A DNA stretch of 64,000 nt from Fomitopsis serialis (lineage: Eukaryota; Basidiomycota; Agaricomycetes; Polyporales; Fomitopsidaceae). Shown piece by piece: positions 10,951 through 21,900 of the stretch. Each line of letters begins with the position of its first letter. Within the stretch, counting starts at the first letter, position 1. The notes under the pieces were generated by a model. The model was not told where the DNA came from, did no database searches, and saw only the letters and a list, made by a program, of their open reading frames with translations. The DNA lies in NCBI RefSeq assembly GCF_022376445.1, contig NW_025955080.1, positions 1 to 64,000 on the forward strand, written 5' to 3'. The position numbers were made by a program, and so were the translations under genes.

Positions 10951-11420
10951 CTACTTCGCGCTCGCCTGCTGCAGCACCACATTCACATCGCCCGTCGTCG
11001 CGCCACCGGTGAACGTCGCGGTGAACGGCTTGTCCGCGCCGCACGTCGCGGCGACGGCCTTGATGCCCTGCTCCCAGCGGCCCTTGGAGATGTTGATGGT
11101 GTCGCCCGAGTTGACGGGCGTGATGGTGAACTCGGAGCCGCCGGACGTGCCCGTCGTCGTCGTCGGGTTGCCCTGGCAGGACTCGATCGAGCCCGCGATG
11201 CCACCGCAGATCTGGAGGAGCGCGACGTTGGTCTCGTGCGAGTCGAGCGTCCTGTGCGAAGTTGTGTCAGTGACTGAGGGTTTGGGATGCGGCGGGGGAC
11301 GTACACGTTGGGGTCCGTGCAGACGACGTTGCTGACGGTTTCTGTCCGCGGCCAGTGGAACATCGGGAGCGCGAACGCGCTCGCGGTGAGGAGGACGAAC
11401 GAGTAGAGCAGCGCGAGCAT
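10951..11420 (-). CDS. Small secreted protein, 138 aa
   Basis: Two exons, 11305-11420 and 10951-11251, joined over a 53-nt intron (gtacgt donor, cacag acceptor) in phase 2. The N-terminus MLALLYSFVLLTASAFA is a typical signal peptide. The mature part (from about LPMFHWPRTE) has four cysteines (VVC, ICGG, SCQG, TCGA), enough for two disulfides, and is rich in Thr, Ser and Gly (NPTTTTGTSGG). It ends VVLQQASAK. I do not recognise the family; length, signal peptide and cysteines make it a candidate small secreted protein of a wood- or litter-dwelling basidiomycete. A TATA-like box lies about 190 bp upstream. Confidence 0.85.
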
Positions 11421-11993
11421 CTTGTCTGATCAGATATGCACGGTATGCGAGTGTCAGAGAGCGGGATGGTGCAACTGAGCAGAACGGTCGCGTCACAGAC
11501 GGCGAGGAACACAACCGGGGGAAGACTGGAGGAAGGAGGGAAAGAGCGTGGGCCTGAACCGGTCAGTCGGGCGAAAGACGAACTGTGAGGAGCGCGTCCT
11601 GCCTGCTGGTGGTTATATGCGGGCTCGCGCCGAGCATGCTGAGGTCGTCAAGGCAGCGAGCATGCAGCGACATGCACATGGGGAGCTGATGGTGGTTCTG
11701 GTGGAAGAGGCCTCCCGTGCCTGACCAGGCCTGGGTCGTTGGTGGGCGTTGCCGGCGGCACCGAGAGCCCGCCGTCCCGTTGGTCGTCGACGCCGACGAT
11801 CGGCCCGGACGCGCTCCTCGTGAGCCGCGACGCCGGTCCGAAGGCGCGTCGCGCACGGCGCACACGCCCGAAATGGCAGCCTCGCGCCTCCGGCCCATCA
11901 CCGATGTCGGCCCGATAGCCCCGAAAGAGCGGAACGCCGTGATCGACGAGCAGTCAAAGGGCATGGTCGCCGCGCCCGGTCCGCACTCCTCCA
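11421..11993. other. Divergent promoter region
   Basis: Separates the minus-strand secreted protein gene from the plus-strand DUF1275 gene. It holds a TATA-like box for the former (11611-11620) and no gene. Longer open frames across it on both strands look like GC-driven shadows. Confidence 0.5.
11611..11620 (-). promoter_or_regulatory. TATA-like box
   Basis: GCATATAACC on the minus strand, about 190 bases before the ATG of the small secreted protein. Confidence 0.4.
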
Positions 11994-12902
11994 ATGCACC
12001 TCTCCACACGACGCCTGCTCTGCGCCAGCCGCGCCGCCTGGCGGTCCCGCCTCCTGTCTGGCACAGTGGGCGGCGGCCTGAGATACCGGCAGCTCACCAC
12101 TTCATCGCCCGCCCAGCCCGCACCCACGCCCGCACCCAGCCCTCCGCCACCACCCGCGCCCTCGCCGCCCAACTCAGCCCTCCTCCTCTTCTGCCTCTCC
12201 ACGGGACTCGTCGACAGCCTCACCTTCGCCGTCTCCGGCGTCTGGTGCGCCTTCGTCACGGGCACCACCGTCCAGCTCGGGATGGACCTTCCCTCCCTCT
12301 TCGCCGAGCTCGGCGCGCTCAACGGCTCCTTCCCCACTGCCGTAACCTACATCACCAACTCGTCTACCGCCGAGCGCGCGGCTGCCCTCGGGGGCTTCAT
12401 CTTCGGCGGCTTCGCCGGGTCGCGCTTCCCGCGCTGGGTCACGCCCGCACGCTCGAGCGCGCTGCAGTCCGCGCTCCTCGCAGGGGCGGGCGCGCTCGCG
12501 CTCGTGGACCCGGTGGCGACGTACATGCCGCACCCGATCCTGACGCTGGGCATGATATCGACGAGCATGTCCCTGCAGGCGGTGCTCGTGCAAAGCCTGA
12601 AGACGCCGTACGCGACGAGCGTCGCGTGGACGAGCGTCTGGCTGAGTGCGGTCTCTCCGAGCTCGGCGACCTCGCGCTGGAAGCGAACCGCGGGGCTCGC
12701 CGCGCTGATGGGCGGGGCGGGTATTGGGGCGCTGGTAGTGCACTTTGGGAAGGAGGAGGGCGCGGGTGACGAATCCAGTGATGAAAGCAGGCGGACGACA
12801 CTGCGTAGGATGGGATGGGGCCTCGTGGGCGCTGCGGCGGTGAAGGCGACTGTGGGCGTCATCTTCTGGCGGAGAGGTAGAGGCGGGAGGTTGCAGCTAT
12901 AG
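11994..12902 (+). CDS. DUF1275 (YoaK-like) membrane protein, 302 aa
   Basis: Single-exon gene. After a basic N-terminus and a Pro/Ala-rich linker (PTPAPSPPPPPAPSPP) the protein contains about six hydrophobic segments, starting with LLLFCLSTGLVDSLTF and followed by a GVWCAFVTGTTVQLG stretch, which is the hallmark of the DUF1275/YoaK family (a G-x-F-x-x-x-x-T-G-N/T signature between helices 1 and 2). Later helices are AALGGFIFGGFAGSRF, LQSALLAGAGALALV, AALMGGAGIGALVV and GWGLVGAAAVKATVGVIF. The biochemical role of the family is not established; some members are thought to be transporters. The N-terminus could be a mitochondrial presequence (MHLSTRRLLCASRAAWRSR), which is inference. A downstream start is possible but would remove only the linker. 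Confidence 0.8.
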   Translation: MHLSTRRLLCASRAAWRSRLLSGTVGGGLRYRQLTTSSPAQPAPTPAPSPPPPPAPSPPNSALLLFCLSTGLVDSLTFAVSGVWCAFVTGTTVQLGMDLPSLFAELGALNGSFPTAVTYITNSSTAERAAALGGFIFGGFAGSRFPRWVTPARSSALQSALLAGAGALALVDPVATYMPHPILTLGMISTSMSLQAVLVQSLKTPYATSVAWTSVWLSAVSPSSATSRWKRTAGLAALMGGAGIGALVVHFGKEEGAGDESSDESRRTTLRRMGWGLVGAAAVKATVGVIFWRRGRGGRLQL

Positions 12903-13967
12903 GACTGGTGGACGCGCCGGTGGTCTGCTCGGCACTGCTAGATGTAATAGATGGCACATACCCTGCACAGTAGACATCCGTAGACAGCACATACCCCGTA
13001 GATCCGATAGACGTACTTTACGCATCGACATGTAGGATACCACACACTTACTGCAGTCGTGGCATTGGCGGTACCGACGCGAGTTGTAGGGATCCCCAGC
13101 TTCCGAAGTCTAGCAACAGGGGCCGCCCCTCCTCATAGCGACAGACCACGAGAAGAAACGATACCTGTGCTAGATAGAAGCTCGGGAATCACAGAGGTAC
13201 GCGGTGAACTTCGCATCCTCGGGCGGGCAGCCTGTATTGTGTGCAGAGTCAGTGTGCGGACTACGGCCGTCGACGTCCAGTCCAATCAAGCGAGGCGCGC
13301 CGGAGGTTCATGGTATCGCACGCGAAGACACGCGTTCAGCAGACACAATTGCGTCGGTAGGTGAAGCCAGCGTCCCACAGCAGCATTACATCCACGGAGC
13401 GCAGGATACAGTCAAGAAGAACGCGTCCGAGCGGCAAGTGTCCGCGAGAGCGAGCCGCGTCTCGGTGGCAATAGAGTCATCCCTTCCCGAAACGGCAAGT
13501 GCAGCAGAACAATGTCACGCCCGCAATTGTCCTCCGCCCGTTGTGCTTGTCCTCGCTTTGGCTTCTCCGTTCCACCTCGGTCCCAAACACCCACCCACAA
13601 ACACTCCGCGAGCCGCGCGAGGCCGGCTGTCGCCCCCCGCGCACAGACCGATTGTGCTGCACGGGCCCCCATTGTCCTCTGGCGCGCTTGTGCTCGGGCT
13701 TCTTGGCCATTCAGTCCGGAGGTGAGTGGGTATAAGAGGGCGGGGAGGCGGAGCCTTCGTGCTGTGCCGCCACGACCTGTCCCGACCCCGCCCTTCTTGA
13801 CGCTGTACACTGCCCGTTCGTCTGCGACGACGGCCCTCACATCCTACTCACCCACCGCCTAATACCCGCGTGCTCGACCTCTGTATCGCTATCCGTCTCT
13901 CCCTCTTACGAACCCGTCGTTGTATCTACTACCACGCACCACGACACCCGACCCGCACACGTCGACG
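12903..13967. other. Intergenic / long promoter
   Basis: No coding region is supported. The part 13500-13740 is GC-rich with several ATTGT (reverse CCAAT-like) motifs and a TATA-like box at 13731, and is probably the promoter of the 68-aa gene that follows. Confidence 0.45.
13731..13737 (+). promoter_or_regulatory. TATA-like box
   Basis: TATAAGA about 235 bases before the ATG of the 68-aa gene, leaving room for a 5' UTR of about 200 bases. Confidence 0.4.
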
Positions 13968-14224
13968 ATGGCCTCCCGCTACCTCACCACCCCCGCCTTC
14001 CCCGACGTCCAGGTCCCGAAGCCTCGGTAAGTCCCCCGAGCTCGTGCCCCGCGCACCGCCTAACCCCGCCCGCCAGCCTCTCTCCGCGGAAGTACCTCGA
14101 GCGCCGGATCATCCGTGCGTGGAAGCACTTCAGCCAGGCGACGCGCAAGCAGCCGCGCGCGTCGGTCCTCCCCGACGACTTCGTCCTCCTCACCGCGCGC
14201 CGCCGCAGCGTCCGCTTCACCTGA
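13968..14224 (+). CDS. Small basic protein, 68 aa, spliced
   Basis: Exon 1 is 13968-14026 (MASRYLTTPAFPDVQVPKP), then a 50-nt intron with gtaagt donor and cgccag acceptor, then exon 2 14077-14224 ending RRRSVRFT-stop. The join keeps the frame (CG|C). Neither exon alone makes an ORF of notable size, so the gene is easy to miss. The product is strongly basic (SPRKYLERRIIRAWKHF, TRKQPRAS) and lacks a signal peptide or membrane segment. The C-terminal FVLLTARRRSV is hydrophobic then basic. I do not recognise a family. Canonical splice sites, frame conservation and an upstream TATA box support a real gene; without expression data it stays tentative. Confidence 0.6.
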
Positions 14225-14931
14225 GCCGTCCGCGCCTCGTGCGGCGTGCCCGCCGGGTCGTCCGCCACGCCACGCACACTGCACACGCACGTCGAAACGG
14301 TATGCGCCCATGCCGACATATGAACTAGTACCCGACCAGGCTGCACCGGGCGCACCGGCGCACGCCTCGCCACACTCCTTTGCGCCATGTCTCCCTTCCT
14401 CCTCATAGATATCCCTACACTACGCATACCACCTCCGCCCTAATCGTCGCGCCCTGCTCGACGCAGCCGCTGACCCGGACTCGACCACTTCTATGCACTC
14501 AGACTTCCGCTCGTAACCTACGCCGCCGCCGCTTATGCACTAATCGTATGGCTGTATGTACTTCCCCGTATGTACTGCCTTTGGGTTCTGGGATTTTTGG
14601 ACTGTCTGGGTTGCTCTGCACCATCTGTTGTTGTACTCTGTAGCCGTTGGGCTTGTAGCGCTAGTGGCTATCGCATGTACTCGTTATTATCCAGCGTCAT
14701 TTGGCCTGAGCGTGTGCTGCGCGATTGTATTTGAGGGCGAGCGGTGCGAAAATTTCTGGGCACATGCAGACTCCGGTGTGGGCAAGATGCATGCACATTC
14801 CAAGTCTAAGTTGACACAGGGCGAAACACGACAGTCCGAGCGAAGATACGTAGAACGATAACGAATTCTAGACTAGGAGTAAAACGGACAAATCCGCCTC
14901 AATGAACGAAACTTCCAGACCGATGATGAAC
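14225..14931. other. Intergenic, convergent 3' ends
   Basis: Between the 68-aa gene and the minus-strand cystathionine beta-synthase gene. It contains T-rich sequence around 14580-14720. No gene or repeat seen. Confidence 0.45.
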
Positions 14932-16606
14932 TCAAGCCTTCTCGTCCCTCGCATTGGGCCGGTCCGGCACCTCAACCTGCGTACGCTCCGAGATCCCGTT
15001 CACAATCCCGTTCACGCTGGCGATCTGCACATCCGCGCCCTCATCTAGCTGGCCGGGCTTGAGGATGCTCGCGATCGTGTGCGCGAGCGGTGTCGGCTCC
15101 GCCTCGAGCGCCATCTTGAGAAACCACGGCTTGCTCATGTAGTTCCTGATGCTACAGACGAGGCCCGCAATGAGCAAACCTGCCCCGTCCCATCATAGGC
15201 GGACGCAAGTATCACTCACCCATCGGGCAACAACACCACGACGTTCGCCCCCTTCGTCCGCGCGATCCTCTTACCCGTCTCATCCTCCTTTAACCATTTC
15301 AGCGCCCCGCTCAGCGCACTCCCGCTGCTCCCGCCGACGAGCAGGCCCTCGCTGCGCATGAGCTTCCTGACGGCCGCGAACGCCTCCTCGTCGGACGTCT
15401 TCAGCCACGCGTCGACCTCCGCGCGCGCGAGCACGTCCGGGATGAAGTCGTACCCGATGCCCTCCACGACATACGCCGCACCCGCGTCGGAAGTGTTCAG
15501 CGCCTCGGGGAGCGCAAGAATGCTCCCTTTCTGTAGGCGAGGCCATGGGTGTGAGGTATTGAAGCGTGCGGGGGAAGAGGAAAGGGGCTTACGGGGTCAA
15601 CGCCGACGACGATGCAGGACTTGTTGTGTGTCTTCTTGACGGCGCGGGACAGCCCTGTGATGGTGCCGCCTGTACCTGCGCCCGCGACGAGGGCGTCGAC
15701 CTTGCCTGAAGAGGGCCGCTCTGCGGTCCCGGGTGTAGAGACGACGGCTTCGATGATCTCAGGACCGGTCGTGAGCTCATGCGCGAGCGGGTTGTTCAGC
15801 TATATCCCGCACAGCGGTTAGCACTGCCTATATCAAGGACACTATCGGGGTTCCGCACGCACGTTCGCATACTGATCGAGGATTATCCCTCCTGGAATCT
15901 CTCGCTGAAGCCGACGCGCCACCCCTGCGATCGTTAAGGAATTCAGCCACGAGAGGCCCGGCGCACGGAGTGTCCGCTCTACCTATGTGGGACTCGGGTG
16001 CGTCCCAGGCTGCCTCGGTGGGCGTCCGCACCACTTCCGCGCCTAGTGCGCGCAGGGCGGCTTCCTTCTCCTACAGTGCCATTGGATGGTCAGTGGAAAT
16101 GGCTAGAGCAGACGTAGGGGTACGAACAAGAGACATCTTGTTGGGCAGCGTGATGATCACAGAATATCCCTTATCTGTAGTATTCAGCATATGCTCAGGA
16201 AAGGGGACGTGAGTTTGACCTTCACAGCACAGGCCAACGCGAGGCCAATTCCTATGACGACGACGTCAATATTCAACTCAATGCAAGCAATTCGTGCACT
16301 GACCGGTGTTGCCGGAAGTAGGTTCAATGACGACACTATAGCCAGGGACGAGCTTGCCCTCCTTCTCGGCAGCTTCGACCATCCGTTTCGCTATGCGGTC
16401 CTTCACGGAACCGCCGACGGAGGTGTATTCAAGCTTGCCGACTGAACGTACTCTCAATGAGGGGGAGCAATGCATTGCGCGGGATGCCACGACTTACGCA
16501 GGTTACACTCTACGCCCTCCTGCTTGGCTATCCTGTCTAACCTGATGAGCGGGGTGTTCCCCACTGCTCCGAGAGCGTCGTCCAGTATCTGCGCGGAGAA
16601 AGGCAT
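14932..16606 (-). CDS. CYS4: Cystathionine beta-synthase, catalytic core only, 402 aa
   Basis: PLP enzyme of the transsulfuration pathway, condensing serine and homocysteine to cystathionine in the cytosol. Nine exons join in frame (16498-16606, 16304-16441, 16220-16251, 16128-16169, 15983-16070, 15863-15924, 15593-15799, 15220-15530, 14932-15151). Visible motifs in order: [17 protein letters not shown] with the PLP lysine, [27 protein letters not shown], the PLP-phosphate loop [33 protein letters not shown] and GGSSGSA. The VDP-GSIL and GIGYDFIP motifs favour cystathionine beta-synthase over cysteine synthase. After [13 protein letters not shown] only about 58 residues follow, so the C-terminal pair of regulatory CBS repeats found in yeast and animal enzymes is absent. 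The N-terminus also lacks a haem-binding extension. Confidence 0.9.
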
Positions 16607-17008
16607 GCTGAATTGCTACAATTGAAAATCTTCAAGATTGATCTAACGAGGTGTAAGGCCCACAGCAGCGGGGCTAAGGGCTTGGATGGAACAGAGGAGA
16701 AGATTGGCGGAGGCCGAGAGCGAAGGCCGCCTTTTATAGACGCGCTTAGACGCGCCGCGCCCCGCCAGTTTGAATGATGGAACGCGTGCACGTGACCCTT
16801 TTCAAAGTACTTCCAGATGATTGGAGCGGACGAGGCTGGTCCCTGGAGCACAGGATGCGGGCGGATCTAGCAGGCGGACGCGTCGAGAGAGAGAAATAGC
16901 GACATATTGCGCAAAACCAAGGAATCATACAAGAACAATGAGCACTATCAGGAGCGACGGAGCTCCTATCGAGAGGAAGTCATGATAGCCCACTCCGCGA
17001 AAGGACGA
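16607..17008. other. Promoter of the cystathionine beta-synthase gene
   Basis: No gene seen between the two minus-strand genes. CTTTTATAG at 16732-16740 reads CTATAAAAG on the minus strand, about 130 bases before the start codon, and is a likely TATA box. Confidence 0.5.
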
Positions 17009-17702
17009 TCATCGAGGGCCCCCGCGTAGCATCTCTGTGAGTAGCGGGTATGGTCGGCCTATCCAAGTCGCAAGCTCAGTATGATCCTTGTACGAATCTC
17101 CGGTGTTCGGGTGTATGAGGACTCTGATGCCAATGTCAGTATCTTGTCTTCAGTGAATGGAATGTCGCACGTACGAGCATGGACCCCGGTTGACTACCAA
17201 CCAGGAGAAAAATGCCCCAGTTTGATGGGGATTGAACACGTTCACCTCGAACATGGGGACAGGGTGTGGACCTACGACGACGTAAGTACTGATAGTGTCG
17301 CTTCTGGAGTTCACACTCACCAACCGGCTTATCCCAGAATTTGTAGATGCGAAGCTAAGGCATAGTTCAGGAGCCATACTATAAAACAGGATGTGCACAT
17401 CTCACCTCGGGAAACTCTCTCCGGATTCGCTCGTGCAGCTCCCTCCCGTACTGTGCTTCCGCCGCGCTATTCGGCATGTAGTATACTGAATGGCTTCAAT
17501 GAAAAAGCATATTCATACCGACGGTGATGTACTCACTGTGGAAGTCAAACCCATTGTTTGACGAGTCAATTGGCTTCGGAAAGTCGTCGTATGAAGCCGA
17601 CCTGGGGCCCGGAGGGTTATGTAGAGATTTCCCGTCGGGGTTGATCGTCGTTGGGAGGGGCTCGGCATTCTCATAGCCTTTCAAAGGCGAGTCCCAAGGC
17701 AT
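17009..17702 (-). CDS. DOPA 4,5-dioxygenase-like protein, 163 aa
   Basis: Ring-cleaving extradiol dioxygenase family first described in fly agaric betalain pigment synthesis. Five exons (17537-17702, 17406-17485, 17321-17354, 17175-17271, 17009-17123) join in frame. Visible family motifs: FDFHIYYMP, the ELHERIRREFPELRIYKFW block, VGPHPVPMFEVNVF, GAFFSWLVVNRGP and VLIHPNTG. The histidines in FDFH, GPHP and IHPNTG are the ones expected to bind the metal. Length is normal for the family. The protein has no signal peptide and should be cytosolic. Many fungi without betalains carry such genes, so the native substrate may be another catechol; that is inference. A strong TATA box lies about 85 bases upstream. 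No pigment-type tyrosinase gene lies nearby. Confidence 0.92.
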
Positions 17703-18236
17703 GTCGTCGAGAATGTACTGGAATGTTCAGCTGTACGACTACAAGCGTTGTTGGCTCGGCACTGTCGACAAGTACGATTGCGTGCTTTATATATGTACTG
17801 CGGGGGTCATGCTAGAGTGCTAGTGAGCATGACAAAGCAGAAGCCAATGATGCTTATGGCTCGCTTATGGCCCGGATGTTTTGCTGACTGTCCAGACGAT
17901 GTGTGTGAAGACTGGCGTCTGTAATAGCGAAGGAGACGTTAGACAGAATGACTTGTGCGACCAGCCGCTGAGCTGAGCGACTGAGAACGAGAACGAGAAT
18001 GCGTTGACGACTACGAGGTCGAGTGGGACGGCACGGTTTGAGTCATGTGAAGGGAGCATCAGAGGCTCATCGTGATTACGAGCGCGTCGCGCGACTGCCT
18101 TTCTTCCCGCCACGAACAACTGCTGGGGGCTCGATTCTCAAGCTGTTGCGGATCAATGTTGGGTTTCAGCTTCATCTACGAAGTACACGACTTACTCTCT
18201 GTGATAGTTACAGCGAGTAGGACACGCCCGGCCACG
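17703..18236. other. Divergent promoter region
   Basis: Separates the minus-strand dioxygenase gene from the plus-strand MOZART1 homologue. No coding sequence is supported. Confidence 0.5.
17786..17794 (-). promoter_or_regulatory. TATA box of the dioxygenase gene
   Basis: ATATATAAA on the minus strand, about 85 bases before the start codon. Confidence 0.6.
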
Positions 18237-18560
18237 ATGTCTTCAAGAGAGTCCGACCGAATCACGGCTGCGCAACAAACCCTGGACAGTAAGCAAACGC
18301 GACGACGGTTGCTCCGCGTGCTGAACGAGGATCCGTAGTTCTGTATGATATCTCCCAACTTCTAAACACAGGGCTGGACAAAGAGACCCTTGCTACGTGC
18401 GTCAACATGATTGAGAGCGGCGTTAACCCCGAGGCATTGGCGGTGCGTGTCCCAGAGTCCAGAAATTACATCTCAACAAGCATGGTCACAGGCTGTCATC
18501 CAGGAGTTGCGTAGAGAAAGCCAAGCCTTGTCAGGAAAACCCACAACCAATGGGAGATAA
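18237..18560 (+). CDS. MZT1: MOZART1 homologue, gamma-tubulin complex anchor, 74 aa
   Basis: Small subunit that binds gamma-tubulin complex proteins and lets the complex nucleate microtubules at spindle pole bodies. Three exons, 18237-18288, 18339-18442 and 18492-18560, with introns of 50 and 49 nt, all with canonical sites and in frame. The product begins MSSRESDRITAAQQTLD, continues with ILYDISQLLNTGLDKETL and CVNMIESGVNPEALA, and closes with VIQELRRES and a short polar tail. These match the conserved MOZART1 core (LLNTGLD, GVNPEALA). No single exon exceeds 35 codons, so the gene is invisible to simple ORF scans. It lies head to tail with SF3B1, 344 bases upstream. Confidence 0.95.
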
Positions 18561-18904
18561 CACGACTTGGATGCAGCAGGGGCGACGTTCTCTCAATGAC
18601 TGAGATTCAGTATAGTGGCGGCCGCTTGTATTCGGATTGCTGTAGCGTTCTAGAGTTGATAAAGGCCCAGTGCGACACGTCGTGAGCTCATCAGGCTCGC
18701 CAGATGTGAGTATGGAGTCGTTTGTATGCAGCAGTCGACTACAGGCCAAAGGAATGCGACCTCAGTTCAACTGTTGCCACCAAAGTGGCGGAATTCCATG
18801 TCAGATTGGCCGGAGATTCAACAAGGTGGCTACGAGGCGGGGTCATTACTCACTGACTAAGCGCTCATTCAGAGACCTCTCTCACTCACACCACTGCTTC
18901 CACG
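18561..18904. other. SF3B1 upstream region
   Basis: No gene; probably MZT1 3' UTR plus SF3B1 promoter and 5' UTR. Confidence 0.5.
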
Positions 18905-21900
18905 ATGTCCGACACCCCGAGACTCATCGACTCGTTCACAGCGCCGAAGGAGGTGCTCCAGGAATTTGCCGATCTCGCTGAGGAGGAGAACGTCGACCCC
19001 TTCGCCGAGACAGCCTCGAAGCGTCAGATTGCTTCACGGCAGTCTGACTACCACGGCCGTCGCTTCAACCGCCAGGCGCACGAGAGCGAGGATGCCTTCA
19101 AGGCTGCAGAAGAGGGTAAAGATGTTGAAGGAGGTTACAAGGATGCGATGAGGGTTCAGCGGTTGGAAAGGGAGGAGGAGCGGGTACGGAGGGCGATTGA
19201 GGAGAAAGAGAAGCAGGATCGCGAAGAGGGTAAGATGAAGATGGACCTCGACAAGACGCCGCCCCGCGCAGAGATACAGGAGGCTGTGAAAGAGCTCGCG
19301 GGGACGAAACGCAAGCGGCGCTGGGATGTCGAGACGGATGAGAAGGAGAACAAGACGGAGACCAAGGGTGGTGAGTGGTCCAAGGAAGCTCTTGAGGAGG
19401 CTGCGCCTAAGAAGCGGAGGTCTCGTTGGGACGCTACACCGGCGGACGTCAATGCTGTGGGCGAGACACCGAAGAGGTCGCGCTGGGACCAAGCTCCCGC
19501 CGCTGCGCCGGACGTCCCGATGACACCCATCATCATGAACGCTCCCGGCTTCATGCACGAGGACAAGCACAATCGTTACCTGACCGACGAGGAGCTCGAC
19601 GCCATCCTTCCCGCGGCCGGCTACTCCACCGTCACCCCGCCGCCAGGCTACGCGCCTTTGGTCCGCCCGCCCAAGTTCGCCACTCCTGTCACAGAGGTCG
19701 GCGGCTTCCAGATACAAGAGAGTTCCGACGCAGCGTCGGCGGCAGCAGCGGCAGGACTTGCACCCGAGCTGCCAACGGAGATCCCTGGCGTGGGCAGTCT
19801 TGCGTTCTTCAAGGCGGAGGATGCGCAGTACTTCGCCAAAATCCTCAAAGAGGAGGACGAGACTGAGCTGACCGTTGACGAGATGAAGGAGCGCAAGATC
19901 ATGCGGCTCCTGCTCAAAATCAAGAACGGTACGCCTCCCGTTCGTAAAACTGCCTTGCGACAGATTACAGACAAGGCGCGCGAGTTCGGTGCCGGCCCAC
20001 TTTTCGACAAGATCTTGCCGTTGCTCATGGAGCGTACTCTCGAGGATCAGGAGCGCCATCTCCTCGTAAAGGTCATCGACAGAGTGTTGTACAAGCTCGA
20101 TGACCTCGTCCGGCCGTACGTGCACAAGATTCTCGTTGTCATCGAGCCCCTGCTCATTGACGAAGACTACTACGCTCGTGTCGAAGGTCGTGAGATCATC
20201 TCCAACCTGTCGAAGGCTGCCGGTCTCGCCCACATGATCTCCACTATGCGTCCGGATATCGACCACGCCGACGAGTACGTGCGTAACACCACCGCGCGTG
20301 CATTCTCCGTTGTCGCCTCGGCTCTCGGTATCCCCTCCCTCTTGCCCTTCCTAAAGGCTGTTTGCAGGAGTAAGAAGTCCTGGCAGGCACGTCACACCGG
20401 CATCCGTATCGTTCAGCAAATCGCCATCATGATGGGATGTGCCGTCCTCCCTCATCTGCGGAACCTCGTCGACTGCATTGCACACGGTCTCCAGGACGAG
20501 CAGCAGAAGGTCCGCACGATGACGGCGCTCGGCCTGGCGGCCCTCGCTGAGGCCTCGGCGCCGTATGGTATCGAGTCCTTCGATAACGTCCTCAAGCCAC
20601 TTTGGGTCGGCATCCGTCTCCACCGTGGCAAGTCGCTCGCGGCATTCTTGAAGGCCATCGGTTTCATCCTACCTCTGATGGACCCCGAGTACGTGTCGTA
20701 CTACATTAAGGAAGTCACCATCATCCTCATTCGCGAGTTCCAAACGTCGGACGAGGAGATGAAGAAGATTGTGCTCAAGGTCGTCCAGCAATGCGCCGCG
20801 ACTGAGGGTGTTACGGCGCAGTACATCAAGCAGGACATCTTGCCCGACTTCTTCAAGGCCTTCTGGGTGCGGCGGATGGCGCTCGACAGGAGGAACTACC
20901 GGCAGGTCGTAGAGACGACCGTCGAATTGGCGCAGAAGGCCGGTGTCGCGGAGATCGTCGGGAGGATCGTCAACGAGCTCAAGGACGAGGCGGAGCCGTA
21001 CCGTAAGATGGTCATGGAGTCGATCACGAAGGTTGTCGCCTCCCTCGGTGCATCCGACATCGACGAGCGTCTCGAGGTCCGCCTCGTCGACGGTATCATC
21101 TATGCCTTCCAGGAGCAGACAACCGAAGACCAGGTCATGCTCGACGGCTTTGGTACCGTTGTCAACGCCCTCGGTATTCGCGTCAAGCCGTACCTCACGC
21201 AAATCGTATCTACCATCCTCTGGCGTCTCAACAACAAGAGTGCCAAGGTCCGTCAGCAAGCTGCCGACCTCACGACGCGTCTCGCTATCGTCATCAAGCA
21301 GTGCGGCGAGGACCAGCTCCTCAGCAAGCTTGGTTTGGTGCTCTTCGAGCAGCTCGGTGAGGAGTACCCGGATACACTGGGTAGTATCATCGCCGCAGAG
21401 GGCGCCATCGCGAACGTGGTCGGTATGACGCAGATGAACCCGCCAGTCAAAGATCTCCGTAAGTCGTATCAATATTGCTAGTTAGTCCAATCACGCTAAC
21501 GCTGCCCTTCACAGTCCCTCGTATGACCCCTATTCTTCGTAATCGTCACGAGAAAGTACAAGAGGCAACAATCAACTTGATCGGTCGTATCGGTACGTAG
21601 TCATCCGACAATGTTGATAATCTTTCACTGATCATTCTTTCCAGCTGATCGTGGCGCTGAGTTTGTACCAGCCCGTGAATGGATGCGAATCTGTTTCGAG
21701 CTACTTGACCTCCTCAAGGCGCACAAGAAGGGCATTCGCCGGGCGGCTGTCAATTCCTTCGGTTACATTGCGAAGAGTTTGGGTCCCCAAGACGTCTTGC
21801 AAGTTTTGCTCACGAACCTCCGTGTGCAGGAACGTCAGAGTCGTGTCTGCAGCACGGTCGCCATCGCCATCGTGGCCGAAACTTGCGGCCCCTTCACCTG

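Noticed and set aside
11717..12769. 350-codon plus-strand frame overlapping the DUF1275 gene
   Set aside because: The other frame holds the membrane protein with family motifs; this one is His/Arg/Pro-rich without any domain.
14932..17702. Cystathionine beta-synthase and dioxygenase as a metabolic cluster
   Set aside because: Adjacent and on the same strand, but no shared pathway, transporter or regulator; each has its own promoter region.
19034..20266. 410-codon open frame antisense to SF3B1
   Set aside because: Complement of a highly conserved coding exon in a GC-rich genome; no domain or promoter supports it.
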